A stretch of 64,000 nt of DNA from Streptomyces europaeiscabiei (GCF_036346855.1 NZ_CP107841.1:7444001-7508000); one strand, 5' to 3'. Shown: positions 53,262 through 62,724, counted from the stretch's first letter. Notes: a model not told the origin generated them from the sequence alone. A program made the numbers and translations.

Positions 53262-53948
53262 TCAAGGGCGCTGCCGCAGTGCGCACAGTGCATCGACCCG
53301 GTTGGTGGTGATCGAGTCGACGCCCATGTCCATCAGACGGCGCATGGAGCGTCGGGTGTCGGGGGTCCAGACGGAGAGGAGGTGGCCGTCGTGATGGACG
53401 CGGTCCGCCAGCGCGCGGGTGACCAGGCCGAAGCGGTAGTTGAGCCAGCGGGGGCGGATCGCGGCGAGGAGGGCGGGGCGGGGTGGGGCGAGGGTCTTCC
53501 AGGTGAGGGCGAGCTCGGCGGTGGGGGCGGCGGCGCGGACAGCGAGCGTGGTGGCCGGGTCGGCGCTGTAGTAGACGCGGTCCTCGGCGTCGTACTCCCG
53601 TACGACGTCGAGGATGTGCCGCACCGCCCGGCGGTTCACCACGCCCGGCAGGTCCACCATGACCCGGCTGTCCTTGGTGGCGAGCAGCGCGTCGGCCAGC
53701 GTCGGCACCCCGTCCGCCGTCAGCCCGCGCAGCTCCGCGGCGGAGAGCGCGGCCAGCGGCCGCTCCACCTCCCACAGCCGGTTCAGCGTCGAGTCGTGGA
53801 GCAGGACGGGCACGCCGTCACGGGTCGTCCGTACGTCGAACTCGACGGCGTCCGCACCCAGATCGAGCCCGGCCCGCAGGGAGTCGAGCGTGTTCTCACG
53901 GTGGCGGTAGGGGGCGCCGCGATGGGCGACGGCTGTCACGGTGCGCAT
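53262..53948 (-). CDS. Glycerophosphodiester phosphodiesterase
   Basis: The 228-aa protein has the GDPD core: AHRGAPYRHRENTLDSL (His9, Arg10, Glu18-Asn19), DAVEFDVRTTRDGVPVLLHD (metal ligands and second catalytic His) and LSVWTPDTRRSMRRLMDMGV. It splits glycerophosphodiesters into sn-glycerol-3-phosphate and alcohols. No signal peptide is present, so it is cytosolic. It lies 23 bp after the adenosine deaminase gene in the same orientation; ATG 53948 is used and longer frames upstream run antisense through it. Confidence 0.9.
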   Translation of the reverse strand: MRTVTAVAHRGAPYRHRENTLDSLRAGLDLGADAVEFDVRTTRDGVPVLLHDSTLNRLWEVERPLAALSAAELRGLTADGVPTLADALLATKDSRVMVDLPGVVNRRAVRHILDVVREYDAEDRVYYSADPATTLAVRAAAPTAELALTWKTLAPPRPALLAAIRPRWLNYRFGLVTRALADRVHHDGHLLSVWTPDTRRSMRRLMDMGVDSITTNRVDALCALRQRP

Positions 53949-53971
53949 GGGTGATGGTGGTCCCGATCGGG

Positions 53972-55084
53972 TCAGGGGGTCAGCCAGGCCGAGGTGTAGG
54001 TGTCGATCTCGGCGGACAGACGGGTTCTGCCGGGCTCGTCGAGGAAGGACGCCTCCACGGCGTTCTTCGCGAGCGCGGCCAGCCCCCGCTCGTCGAGGCC
54101 GAGGAGGCGCGCGGCGACCGCGTACTCGGTGTTGAGGTCGGTGCCGAACATCGGCGGGTCGTCGGAGTTGACGGTGACCAGGACCCCGGCGCGCACGAAC
54201 TCCTTGATGGGGTGCTCGTCGAGGGTGCGGACCGCGCGTGTGGCGATGTTCGAGGTCGGGCAGACCTCCAGGGCGATCCGGTGCTCGGCGAGGTGCGCGA
54301 GCAGCTTCGGGTCGCCGGCTGCACTGGTGCCGTGCCCGATGCGCTCCGCGCGCAGGTCGGTGAGCGCGTCCCAGATCGTCTCGGGCCCTGTGGTCTCGCC
54401 GGCGTGCGGCACGGAGTGCAGCCCGGCCGCGATCGCCCGGTCGAAGTACGGCTTGAACTGCGGCCTCGGCACGCCGACCTCGGGCCCGCCGAGCCCGAAC
54501 GACACCAGCCCCTCGGGACGCACCCGGTCCTCGGTCGCGAGCCGGGTCGTCTCCTCGGCGGCGTCGAGCCCTGCCTCGCCGGGGATGTCGAAGCACCAGC
54601 GCAGTACGGTCCCGAACTCGGCCTCCGCCGCCTTGCGCGCGTCCTCGATCGCCTCCATGAAGGCCCGCTCCTCGATCCCGCGGCGGGTGGAGGAGTACGG
54701 CGTGATGGTCAGCTCGGCGTACCGCACCTGCTGCCGGGCGAGATCCCGTGCCACCTCGAACGTCAGCAGCCGGACGTCGTCCGGGGTGCGGATCAGGTCC
54801 ACGACGGACAGATACACCTGGATGAAGTGGGCGAAGTCCGTGAACGTGAAGTAGTCCGCGAGCGCCTCGGGGTCCGTCGGCACCTTGGAGTCGGGGTGGC
54901 GGGCGGCCAGCTCGGAGACGATACGGGGAGAGGCGGAGCCGACGTGGTGCACGTGGAGTTCGGCCTTGGGCAGACCGGCGATGAAGGTGTGCAGGTCGCG
55001 GGTGCCGAAGGCACCGGGAGCGGTGGACGCGCCGGGAACGGCGGGGGTCACGGGCACGCCCTGCGAGGCGCGGTGGTCGGTCAA
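53972..55084 (-). CDS. Adenosine deaminase family protein
   Basis: A 370-aa metal-dependent amidohydrolase. It shows KAELHVHHVGSASP (zinc ligands His44 and His46), PHAGETTGPETI, ERIGHGTSAAGD, EVCPTSNIATRA and VTVNSDDPPMFGTDLNTEY, the full motif set of adenosine/AMP deaminases. The HVHHVG start is a variant of the usual H-L-H-L-E-G, so another adenine-containing substrate is possible. GAGGAA lies before ATG 55084. It probably forms an operon with the GDPD gene. Confidence 0.9.
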   Translation of the reverse strand: MTDHRASQGVPVTPAVPGASTAPGAFGTRDLHTFIAGLPKAELHVHHVGSASPRIVSELAARHPDSKVPTDPEALADYFTFTDFAHFIQVYLSVVDLIRTPDDVRLLTFEVARDLARQQVRYAELTITPYSSTRRGIEERAFMEAIEDARKAAEAEFGTVLRWCFDIPGEAGLDAAEETTRLATEDRVRPEGLVSFGLGGPEVGVPRPQFKPYFDRAIAAGLHSVPHAGETTGPETIWDALTDLRAERIGHGTSAAGDPKLLAHLAEHRIALEVCPTSNIATRAVRTLDEHPIKEFVRAGVLVTVNSDDPPMFGTDLNTEYAVAARLLGLDERGLAALAKNAVEASFLDEPGRTRLSAEIDTYTSAWLTP

Positions 55085-55290
55085 GGTTCCTCCCCGGGAA
55101 CGGCGTCCGCCCCGGACCGTGGTCTGCGTCGGGGGACGCGGGTGATCGGCTGATCGATGACTCGGGGATCATCGTAGGCGGCGATCCGCACGCTGAACCC
55201 CGGGCCTTAGCATGACCGAACGTACAGCTGATCGTGTACGACGGAAAAGACGACGCAGAACGGCACGGAACGCTACAGGGGGACCCACTT

Positions 55291-56640
55291 ATGCCGTCCG
55301 ACGAGGCACCGATCCCGGAGACACCGGCCGACCCGCAGCCCGACCCGTGGGCGTCCCCGCAGGGCGACCCCGCGATATCCCTGACGGTGGTCGACGGTGC
55401 CACGCTGCCGACGGTGACCGATGACGCTGTTCCGTCGGTGGTGGTCGACGGTGCCACGCTGCCGACGGTGACCGAAGACGCGGTACCGCCAACGGTGATC
55501 GAAGACGCCATTCCGTCGGCGGTGGCCGAAAGCGCCGACTCGGCGACGGTGGCCGACGGCGTTCCGCTGCCCATCGGGCCGGGCGCCGCTCCGCGGCCCG
55601 AGGACGCGATACCGGCCCCGACGGTCACCCTGGACAAGCCGATCGCGCCGGATGCGCCCGCTGGTTTCGCCCAGCCCGTCGCGCCGGTTCCGCCCGGGTG
55701 GTCGAGCCCGGCGGCTGCCACCGCCGCTTCTGCTCCCCACGATCCGTGGGCCGCGCCGGCCGACATCCCGGCGCCGAGCACCTCCGCTCCCTCCTCGTCC
55801 TCGGTGCACGACCGGATGACGGTCGTGTCCATGCCGGGGGTGGACGCGAGCGGTCCGGTGCCCGCCGACTCGGGTGGGCCGACCTCTCCCCAGGCCGCCG
55901 CGACGACGCAGCCCTGGGCCGGTCCCGGCGCCTTCTCACCGCCGGGGGGCCGGCCGCCCGCCGGGGCCTCCATCCCCGCCCCCAACCCTTTCGCCCCGCC
56001 CGCGCCCGACGCGCCCAGTACGCCCCACGCGTCCTACCCGCCGCCTGCGGCCGGCGCCCCGTACGCGGCCCCCGGCGCCGCCGTACCACCCCCGCCCATC
56101 AGCCCGGAAGGGCCCGGTCAGGTCCCGTACGGCTACCCGCAGTACCCCGCGTACCAGGGGGCCCACGCCTACCCCGGTGTGGGTTATCCGGCACCCGACG
56201 CCGGCTACCCGGGCGTCGGCCACCCCGCCCCCGGTGCCGGCTACGCCTGGCCCGTGATGGCGGCGCCGCCGAGCAACGGGATGGGCATCGCGGCGATGGT
56301 GCTCGGCATCTGCGCCGCCGCGCTCTTCTGTCTGTGGCCGCTGGCGATCCTGCTCGGGATCATGGCCGTGATCTTCGGATCCATCGGCCGGGTCAAGGCC
56401 CGCCGCGGCGAAGCGACGAACCCGGGGCACGCCCTGGCCGGGATCATCTGCGGAGTGGTCGGCATTCTGCTCGGCATCGGCTTCATCGTCCTGATCATCG
56501 TGGCGCCCGGCAGCGACGACTACGACTCGGACCCCGACCCCTTCGACGACGGCTACTCCACGTCGCTCTCCCTGACGCTGCCGGCCGGGGCCGACGGCGC
56601 GGCCTCCGTCACCGACGCGATGCCGCGCCGCACTCACTAG
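55291..56640 (+). CDS. DUF4190-domain membrane protein with Pro/Ala-rich N-terminal region
   Basis: The 449-aa protein has a long acidic, Pro/Ala/Thr-rich N-terminal region (1-330) with an 18-aa tandem repeat (VVDGATLPTVT...) and PGAPPYPG-like proline/tyrosine segments, then a DUF4190 pair of transmembrane helices: GMGIAAMVLGICAAALFCLW and GIICGVVGILLGIGFIVLII. Such proteins are common in Streptomyces and of unknown function. ATG 55291 follows AGGGGGA; a longer start at 55234 is less likely. Confidence 0.82.
   Translation: MPSDEAPIPETPADPQPDPWASPQGDPAISLTVVDGATLPTVTDDAVPSVVVDGATLPTVTEDAVPPTVIEDAIPSAVAESADSATVADGVPLPIGPGAAPRPEDAIPAPTVTLDKPIAPDAPAGFAQPVAPVPPGWSSPAAATAASAPHDPWAAPADIPAPSTSAPSSSSVHDRMTVVSMPGVDASGPVPADSGGPTSPQAAATTQPWAGPGAFSPPGGRPPAGASIPAPNPFAPPAPDAPSTPHASYPPPAAGAPYAAPGAAVPPPPISPEGPGQVPYGYPQYPAYQGAHAYPGVGYPAPDAGYPGVGHPAPGAGYAWPVMAAPPSNGMGIAAMVLGICAAALFCLWPLAILLGIMAVIFGSIGRVKARRGEATNPGHALAGIICGVVGILLGIGFIVLIIVAPGSDDYDSDPDPFDDGYSTSLSLTLPAGADGAASVTDAMPRRTH
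55387..55481. repeat. 54-bp tandem duplication in the DUF4190 gene
   Basis: GTGGTCGACGGTGCCACGCT and the following bases through GACCGATGACGC (55387-55427) recur, nearly identical, at 55441-55481. The period is 54 bp, or 18 codons, so the frame is kept. Confidence 0.85.
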
Positions 56641-56958
56641 GCGCGGCACTCACTCGGCGCCGCACCCACCGAGGCGCGGCGCCCAAAGGACGCGGGGAAC
56701 CGCGCGACGACCCACGACGCACCCGCGGGTGACCTGCCGGGTTCCCGGCCTCGCGCCCCCGCCCCGCCGCAGTCGCCCTCGTGCCGCACCGACCCGGCGC
56801 GGCATCCCCGAGGAGCCGAAGTCAGGCGCCGGTCCACCGTGCCCCCCGGCGGACCGCCACCGGGGGCACGGGCGGCCGGCGCCTGGCGGCTTCGCACGGG
56901 GCGTGATCGGTCACGTAGCCCCCGCAGGTGGTGGGTTACCGGGCTTCCGGCGGAGTGC
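56641..56958. other. Intergenic region between convergent DUF4190 and NADAR genes, with terminator
   Basis: This 318-bp gap separates convergent genes. CGTGCCCCC (56838-56846) pairs with GGGGGCACG (56862-56870), a 9-bp stem that may terminate either gene. The rest is GC-rich (repeated GGCGCGGC-type runs near the left end) and holds no recognisable gene. Confidence 0.55.
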
Positions 56959-57525
56959 TCAGGCGTCGACCCCGCTCAGCAGTCTCTCCCGGGCCGCCAT
57001 CAGTGCGAAGCCCAGCAGGTTGGGGCCCCGCCAGCGGGCGGGGTCCATGGCGCGTTCGTCGTCCGCAGCGAGACCGATGCCCCAGACGCGGTCGAGGGGG
57101 CTGGCCTCGACGAGTACGCGGTTGCCCGTGCCCAGGAGGAACGTGCGCAGGTCGGCGTGGGCGGCGAACTTGTGGACGCTGCCCTCGGCGACGATCGCGA
57201 AGCGCTCCCGCTGCCACACGCCGTCGTCGAAGCCGCGCACGAGCCGCCCGATCTTCTTCGCCTGCGCGGGGCTCGACGCGGCGACGGCCTTGCGCTCCGC
57301 CTCCGCGTCCCCGAACAGCCGGGCCTTCGACGCCATCATCCAGTGCTCGGCCGTCGCGTACTCCACCCCGTCCACCGTGAACGGCGACGGCCACCACTGG
57401 CTCAGACAGCTCGCGCCGATCCGGCCGTCGGGCCGTGGCCGGTGCCCCCAGAAGTGCAGGTACTTGACCCTTGCCCCCGACTGGACCGCCTTTGTGAGCG
57501 TGTCCCAAGAATCGATCTTCTCCAT
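56959..57525 (-). CDS. NADAR family protein (YbiA-like N-glycosidase)
   Basis: The 188-aa protein has the NADAR/DUF1768 fold: VKYLHFWGHRPRPDGRIGAS, CLSQWWPSPFTVDGVEYATA, EHWMMASKARLFGD and WGIGLAADDERAMDPARWRG. E. coli YbiA and relatives cleave riboflavin-pathway intermediates, and others act on ADP-ribose. I chose ATG 57525 (EKIDSWDTLTKAVQ); a GTG or TTG start at 57549-57555, behind AAGGA, would add 8-10 residues. It is divergent from the second aldehyde dehydrogenase gene. Confidence 0.87.
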   Translation of the reverse strand: MEKIDSWDTLTKAVQSGARVKYLHFWGHRPRPDGRIGASCLSQWWPSPFTVDGVEYATAEHWMMASKARLFGDAEAERKAVAASSPAQAKKIGRLVRGFDDGVWQRERFAIVAEGSVHKFAAHADLRTFLLGTGNRVLVEASPLDRVWGIGLAADDERAMDPARWRGPNLLGFALMAARERLLSGVDA

Positions 57526-57597
57526 GCCGACGAGTCTGTCAGCCACCACTGACAATCCGTCCTTGATTTTCCGTGCCGACTCGACACCTGGTCGACA

Positions 57598-57633
57598 GAT
57601 TCCGTCGCGTAACCAAAAGGCAACAACGGAATC
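57598..57633. promoter_or_regulatory. Candidate operator upstream of the second ALDH-potDABC operon
   Basis: GATTCCGT (57598-57605) and ACGGAATC (57626-57633) form a perfect 8-bp inverted repeat with a 20-bp spacer. Within it, GTAAC-CAAAAG-GCAAC (57609-57624) differs at one base from the GlnR a-b box gTnAC-n6-GaAAc, and AACAACGGAAT (57622-57632) resembles the motif near the Lrp gene. The position, about 110 bp before ATG 57739, suits an operator. Confidence 0.45.
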
Positions 57634-57738
57634 ACTTGTTGGCGCCGCATGGCTCTGTCAGGATCGGCACTCAAATCGAGCCGGAGCTACGCCACCCGCC
57701 CCCGGGGACAGAAGGGGGCACCGGCGGAGGAGAGCGAC

Positions 57739-59274
57739 ATGCAGAACCCGGGCACCGCCACCCCGGACCGATTCCCCGCGCAGGACCGCTTCGCGGCCGG
57801 CGCGCAGTACATCGCCGGCCGTCTGACGAAGGGCACATCGGGACGCACCCACGCGGTCGTCGACCCCGCGACAGGCGACGAGGTCCTCACCTACGAACTG
57901 GCCGGCACGGACGACGTGGACGCGGCGGTCGCAGCCGCCCGCGCGGCGTTCCCGGGCTGGGCCGCCACCACACCCGGTGAGCGGTCGGACGCGCTGCACC
58001 GCTTCGCCGCGGTCCTGGCCGACCGGGCGGAGGAGTTCGCGCGGGCCGAGTCCCTGCAGTGCGGGAAGCCGCTCAAGCTGACGCGCGAGTTCGACGTGCC
58101 CGGCACCATCGACAACACCGCGTTCTTCGCGGGCGCCGCCCGGCACCTGCAGGGCCAGTCGGCCGGCGAGTACTCCGCCGACCACACCTCCTACGTGCGC
58201 CGTGAGCCCATCGGTGTGGTGGGTTCCATCGCGCCTTGGAACTACCCGCTCCAGATGGCGGCCTGGAAGATCCTTCCGGCGGTCGCGGCGGGCAACACGA
58301 TCGTTCTGAAGCCCGCCGAGACGACCCCGCTCACCTCGCTGCTGTTCGCACAGGCCGCCACGGACGCCGGGATCCCCGACGGCGTGATCAACGTCGTCAC
58401 CGGGACCGGCAAGGAGGCCGGTGAGCACCTCGTCGGGCATCCCGACGTGGTCATGACCTCCTTCACCGGGTCCACGGCGGTCGGCAGGCGCGTGGCCGAG
58501 ATCGCCACGGCCACCGTCAAGCGCATCCATCTGGAGCTGGGCGGCAAGGCCCCGTTCGTGGTCTTCGACGACGCCGACCTGGAGGCCGCCGCCAACGGCG
58601 CGGTCGCGGGCGCCCTCATCAACACCGGCCAGGACTGCACGGCCGCCACGCGCGCGTACGTGCAAAGGCCCCTCTACGACGAGTTCGTCGCGCGGACGGC
58701 CGCCCTCATGGAGACCGTCCGGCTCGGCGACCCCTTCGCCCCGGGCACCGACCTCGGTCCGCTGATCTCGCACGTCCAGCGCGACCGTGTCGCCGGGTTC
58801 GTCGAGCGGGCACGCGCGTACGCGCGCGTGGTCACCGGTGGCGAGGCGCCCCGGGGGGAGTTGGAGAACGGCGCGTACTACCGGCCCACCCTCGTCGCGG
58901 ACGCGTCCCAGGACAGCGAGATCGTCCAGTCGGAGATCTTCGGACCGGTGCTGGTGGTCCTGCCCTTCGACAGCGACGACGAGGGCATCCGGCTGGCGAA
59001 CGACACCCCGTACGGGCTCGCCGCCTCCGCCTGGAGCCGGGACGTGTACCGGGCGGGCCGCGCCACCCGGGAGATCAAGGCCGGGTGCGTGTGGGTCAAC
59101 GACCACATCCCGATCATCAGCGAGATGCCGCACGGCGGCTACAAGGCATCCGGCTTCGGCAAGGACATGTCCGCGTACTCGTTCGAGGAGTACACCCAGA
59201 TCAAGCACGTCATGTTCGACAATACGGCGATCGCCAGGAAGGACTGGCACCGCACGATCTTCGGGGACCGCTAG
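57739..59274 (+). CDS. Aldehyde dehydrogenase, polyamine-catabolism type
   Basis: The 511-aa enzyme has Glu266 (IHLELGGKAP) and Cys300 (INTGQDCTAATRAYV), the NAD-binding IAPWNYPLQMAAWKILPAV, KPAETTPLTS and FTGSTAVGRRVA. Like the 47101 enzyme it has GQDCTAATR and is close to gamma-aminobutyraldehyde dehydrogenases. ATG 57739 follows GGAGGAG. It heads the operon leading to potDABC, 83 bp before potD. It is a paralogue of the 47101 dehydrogenase, not identical. Confidence 0.9.
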   Translation: MQNPGTATPDRFPAQDRFAAGAQYIAGRLTKGTSGRTHAVVDPATGDEVLTYELAGTDDVDAAVAAARAAFPGWAATTPGERSDALHRFAAVLADRAEEFARAESLQCGKPLKLTREFDVPGTIDNTAFFAGAARHLQGQSAGEYSADHTSYVRREPIGVVGSIAPWNYPLQMAAWKILPAVAAGNTIVLKPAETTPLTSLLFAQAATDAGIPDGVINVVTGTGKEAGEHLVGHPDVVMTSFTGSTAVGRRVAEIATATVKRIHLELGGKAPFVVFDDADLEAAANGAVAGALINTGQDCTAATRAYVQRPLYDEFVARTAALMETVRLGDPFAPGTDLGPLISHVQRDRVAGFVERARAYARVVTGGEAPRGELENGAYYRPTLVADASQDSEIVQSEIFGPVLVVLPFDSDDEGIRLANDTPYGLAASAWSRDVYRAGRATREIKAGCVWVNDHIPIISEMPHGGYKASGFGKDMSAYSFEEYTQIKHVMFDNTAIARKDWHRTIFGDR

Positions 59275-59357
59275 CCAGTCCGGGGACCGGCCGCCCGACC
59301 CCCGGCCGACCCCCGCCCACCCTCCCGAAAGGGCACCTCCGAAAGGGCACCACGCGC

Positions 59358-60602
59358 ATGGAGCAGTTCGAGCCCGACCGCCTGTCCCCGGCCCAGGTGG
59401 CCGCCATGCGGCGCAGCCTCAGGAACGGCCGGGCCGCCCTCAGCCGTCGTTCGCTGCTGCGCGCCACAACCGGCGGCGCACTCGCGATCGGCGGGCTCGG
59501 CGCGCTGAGCGCCTGCGGCATCCCCGCGGCGAAGAACACCTCGGCCGTCTCGTCCGAGGACCACTCGGCCAAGGAGAAGAAGGTCCACTTCTCCAACTGG
59601 ACCGATTACATGGACATCGACGACACCGGCAAGCGCCACCCCAGCCTGGACCAGTTCACGCGACGCACCGGCATCAAGGTCGAGTACACCGAGGACATCA
59701 ACGACAACGTCGATTTCTTCGGCAAGATCAAACCGCAGCTCGCCGCCGGTCAGGACACCGGTCGCGACCTCATCTGCGTCACCGACTGGCTGGCGGCCCG
59801 GCTGATCCGCTTCGGATGGGTCCAGAAACTCGACGCGTCCAACCTGCCGCACGCCTTCATGAACCTCTCCCAGCAGTTCCGCAACCCCGACTGGGACCCG
59901 GGCCGGGCGTACTCCTACCCCTGGCAGGGCATCTCGACCGTCATCGCCTACAACAAGAAGGCGCTCGACGGCGAGGAGGTGAAGTCGGTCTCCGACATGC
60001 TCGACAACCCGAAGCTCAAGGGGCGGATCGGGTTCCTCTCCGAGATGCGCGACAGCATCGGGATGACGCTGCTGGACATGGGCAAGGATCCGGCGAAGTT
60101 CACCGACGACGACTACGACGCGGTGATCGCCCGCCTCCAGAAGTCCGTCGACAACGGTCAGATCCGCCGCTTCACCGGCAACGACTACATCTCGGATCTC
60201 AGCAAGGGCGACTTCGCGGCCTGTATCGCCTGGGCCGGTGACGTGGTCCAGCTCAAGGCCGACAGCCCGGACGTCGACTTCGTCATCCCCGACAGCGGCT
60301 ACATGACCTCGACGGACAACCTGCTGATCCCGAACAGGGCCCGGCACAAGACCAACGCCGAACGGCTCATCGACTACTACTACGAGCCGAAGCCGGCCGC
60401 CGAACTCGCCGCGTACATCAACTACGTGTGCCCCGTCGACGGCGTGAAGGCGGAGCTGGCCAAGATCGACCCGGACGCGGCGAACAACCCGTTGATCATT
60501 CCCGACGCGGCCATGGCAGCCAAGTCCCACGCCTTCCGTTCCCTCAGCCAGCAGGAAGAGACGGCGTACGAAGAGAAGTTCGCGAAGCTGACAGGGGCGT
60601 GA
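59358..60602 (+). CDS. potD: Polyamine ABC transporter substrate-binding lipoprotein
   Basis: The 414-aa protein carries a Tat-type signal (SRRSLLRA, Arg30-31) with an LSAC lipobox (Cys53), so it is a Tat-exported lipoprotein. HFSNWTDYMDIDDTGKRHPS, EDINDNVDFFGKIKPQLAAG, RRFTGNDYISDLSKGDFAAC and LIPNRARHKTNAERLIDYYY match PotD/PotF. ATG 59358 is preceded by AAAGGG, itself part of a 14-bp tandem duplication (59325-59337 and 59339-59351). potA follows after 8 bp. Confidence 0.92.
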   Translation: MEQFEPDRLSPAQVAAMRRSLRNGRAALSRRSLLRATTGGALAIGGLGALSACGIPAAKNTSAVSSEDHSAKEKKVHFSNWTDYMDIDDTGKRHPSLDQFTRRTGIKVEYTEDINDNVDFFGKIKPQLAAGQDTGRDLICVTDWLAARLIRFGWVQKLDASNLPHAFMNLSQQFRNPDWDPGRAYSYPWQGISTVIAYNKKALDGEEVKSVSDMLDNPKLKGRIGFLSEMRDSIGMTLLDMGKDPAKFTDDDYDAVIARLQKSVDNGQIRRFTGNDYISDLSKGDFAACIAWAGDVVQLKADSPDVDFVIPDSGYMTSTDNLLIPNRARHKTNAERLIDYYYEPKPAAELAAYINYVCPVDGVKAELAKIDPDAANNPLIIPDAAMAAKSHAFRSLSQQEETAYEEKFAKLTGA

Positions 60603-60610
60603 GAAGGACG

Positions 60611-61789
60611 ATGACCAGCAAGAAGACCACGGACGACGGCAGCGGTGACGTCCGCCTCTCCGGTATAGGCAAGACCTACGGCTCCTTCACCGCCGTGCAC
60701 CCGCTCGACCTGACCGTGCCGGAAGGTTCCTTCTTCGCCCTGCTCGGCGCCTCCGGCTGCGGCAAGACCACCACCCTGCGCATGATCGCCGGCCTGGAGG
60801 AACCTTCCTGCGGGAGCGTCTTCCTCGGCACCCACGACGTGACGAACCTGCCCCCGTACAAGCGGCCGGTGAACACCGTCTTCCAGTCGTACGCTCTCTT
60901 CCCGCACCTGGACATCTTCGAGAACGTCGCCTTCGGTCTGCGCCGGCGCGGCATCAAGAGCGTGAAGAAGCAGGTCGGGGAGATGCTGGAGCTGGTCCAG
61001 CTCGGCGAGCAGGCGCGCAAGAAGCCACATCAGCTGTCGGGCGGCCAGCAGCAGCGCGTCGCCGTCGCCCGCGCCCTCATCAACCACCCGAAGGTCCTCC
61101 TCCTCGACGAGCCCCTCGGCGCCCTCGACCTCAAGCTGCGCCGCCAGATGCAGCTGGAGCTGAAGCGCATCCAGACCGAGGTCGGCATCACCTTCATCCA
61201 CGTCACGCACGACCAGGAGGAGGCCATGACCATGGCCGACACGGTCGCCGTGATGAACGGCGGCAGAGTCGAGCAACTCGGCTCACCCGCCGACCTGTAC
61301 GAGAACCCGCGGACCACCTTCGTCGCCAACTTCCTCGGCACCTCCAACCTCATCGAGGCCGAGGTGGACTCCAGGAGCGGCGACGACATCGTGTTGAAGG
61401 CGGGCGACGGCAAGCTCGTGCTGCCTGAGGCGCGCTGCAGTGCGCCCACCTCGACCGGCGGCAAGGTCCTCGTCGGTGTACGCCCCGAGAAGATCACCCT
61501 CACGCACGCGGACGACGCCGGGGAGATCCCCGTCGGCCGCAACCGCATCACCGGGAAGATCGCCGCGACCAGCTTCATCGGTGTCTCCACGCAGTACGTG
61601 ATCGACAGCTCGGTCTGCCCCGAGTTCGAGGTCTACGTCCAGAACATAGACCGCGACGCCCGGCTCGTCCCCGGCGCCGACGTCGTCCTGCACTGGAACC
61701 CCGCGCACACCTTCGGCCTGGACGCCGCACAGTCCCTGCTTGCCGGGACAGCGGGCTCCGCGGGCGTGGACGAAGGGGCGGCGCTCTGA
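60611..61789 (+). CDS. potA: Polyamine ABC transporter ATP-binding protein
   Basis: The 392-aa ATPase has Walker A GASGCGKT (46-53), signature LSGGQQQRVAVARAL, Walker B VLLLDEPLGALD, switch VTHDQEEAMTMAD, and a C-terminal TOBE domain (about 300-380). AAGGACG precedes ATG 60611. The stop overlaps the potB ATG (TGATG). Confidence 0.94.
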   Translation: MTSKKTTDDGSGDVRLSGIGKTYGSFTAVHPLDLTVPEGSFFALLGASGCGKTTTLRMIAGLEEPSCGSVFLGTHDVTNLPPYKRPVNTVFQSYALFPHLDIFENVAFGLRRRGIKSVKKQVGEMLELVQLGEQARKKPHQLSGGQQQRVAVARALINHPKVLLLDEPLGALDLKLRRQMQLELKRIQTEVGITFIHVTHDQEEAMTMADTVAVMNGGRVEQLGSPADLYENPRTTFVANFLGTSNLIEAEVDSRSGDDIVLKAGDGKLVLPEARCSAPTSTGGKVLVGVRPEKITLTHADDAGEIPVGRNRITGKIAATSFIGVSTQYVIDSSVCPEFEVYVQNIDRDARLVPGADVVLHWNPAHTFGLDAAQSLLAGTAGSAGVDEGAAL

Positions 61790-62724
61790 TGTCGACCCTC
61801 ACCGAAGCCGAGGCGCCACCGCCCCCGGCGCCCGCCCCGACCACCGGGAAACCGCCCGGCAGGCGAGGCCGATGGACGCCGTATCTGCTGCTCGCGCCCG
61901 GCCTCGTCTGGCTGCTGGTCTTCTTCGCGATGCCGATGGTCTACCAGGCCTCCACGTCCGTGCAGACGGGCTCCCTGGAGAACGGCTACCAGGTCACCTG
62001 GCACTTCGCGACCTACTGGGACGCGCTCAGCGAGTACTACCCGCAGTTCCTGCGCTCGGTGCTCTACGCGGGCTCGGCGACGCTCCTGTGTCTGCTCCTC
62101 GGCTATCCGCTGGCGTACCTGATCGCTTTCCGGGCGGGCCGCTGGCGCAATCTGATCCTGATCCTGGTGATCGCCCCGTTCTTCACCAGCTTCCTGATCC
62201 GCACCCTCGCCTGGAAGACGATCCTGTCGGACGGCGGCCCGGTCGTCGGCGCCCTCAACACCCTGCACGTCCTGGACGTCACCAGCTGGCTCGGCCTCAC
62301 GGCCGGGGACCGTGTGCTGGCCACGCCGCTCGCGGTGGTCTGCGGCCTCACCTACAACTTCCTGCCGTTCATGATCCTGCCGCTCTACACCTCGCTGGAG
62401 CGCATCGACGGGCGACTGCACGAGGCGGCCGGCGACCTCTACGCGAGGCCGTTCACGACGTTCCGCAGGGTCACGTTCCCGCTCTCCATGCCGGGCGTCG
62501 TCTCCGGCACGCTGCTGACCTTCATCCCGGCCAGCGGCGACTACGTGAACGCCGAACTCCTCGGCTCCACCAACACCCAGATGATCGGCAACGTCATCCA
62601 GAGCCAGTTCCTGCGGATCCTCGACTATCCGACGGCGGCGGCCCTTTCGTTCATCCTCATGGCCGCGATTCTTCTCATGGTCACGGTCTACATTCGCAAG
62701 TCAGGGACGGAGGATCTGGTTTAA
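61789..62724 (+). CDS. potB: Polyamine ABC transporter permease PotB
   Basis: A 311-aa permease with six transmembrane segments and the EAA loop EAAGDLYARPFTTFRRVTFP. The N-terminal Pro-rich stretch is cytoplasmic. It is coupled to potA by TGATG and ends directly at the potC start (TAA then ATG). Confidence 0.93.
   Translation: MSTLTEAEAPPPPAPAPTTGKPPGRRGRWTPYLLLAPGLVWLLVFFAMPMVYQASTSVQTGSLENGYQVTWHFATYWDALSEYYPQFLRSVLYAGSATLLCLLLGYPLAYLIAFRAGRWRNLILILVIAPFFTSFLIRTLAWKTILSDGGPVVGALNTLHVLDVTSWLGLTAGDRVLATPLAVVCGLTYNFLPFMILPLYTSLERIDGRLHEAAGDLYARPFTTFRRVTFPLSMPGVVSGTLLTFIPASGDYVNAELLGSTNTQMIGNVIQSQFLRILDYPTAAALSFILMAAILLMVTVYIRKSGTEDLV

Noticed and set aside
53949..55985. Upstream extension of the GDPD open frame through the adenosine deaminase gene
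   Set aside because: The extension is out of frame with the deaminase and repetitive; the GDPD protein starts naturally at ATG 53948 with AHRG nine residues in.
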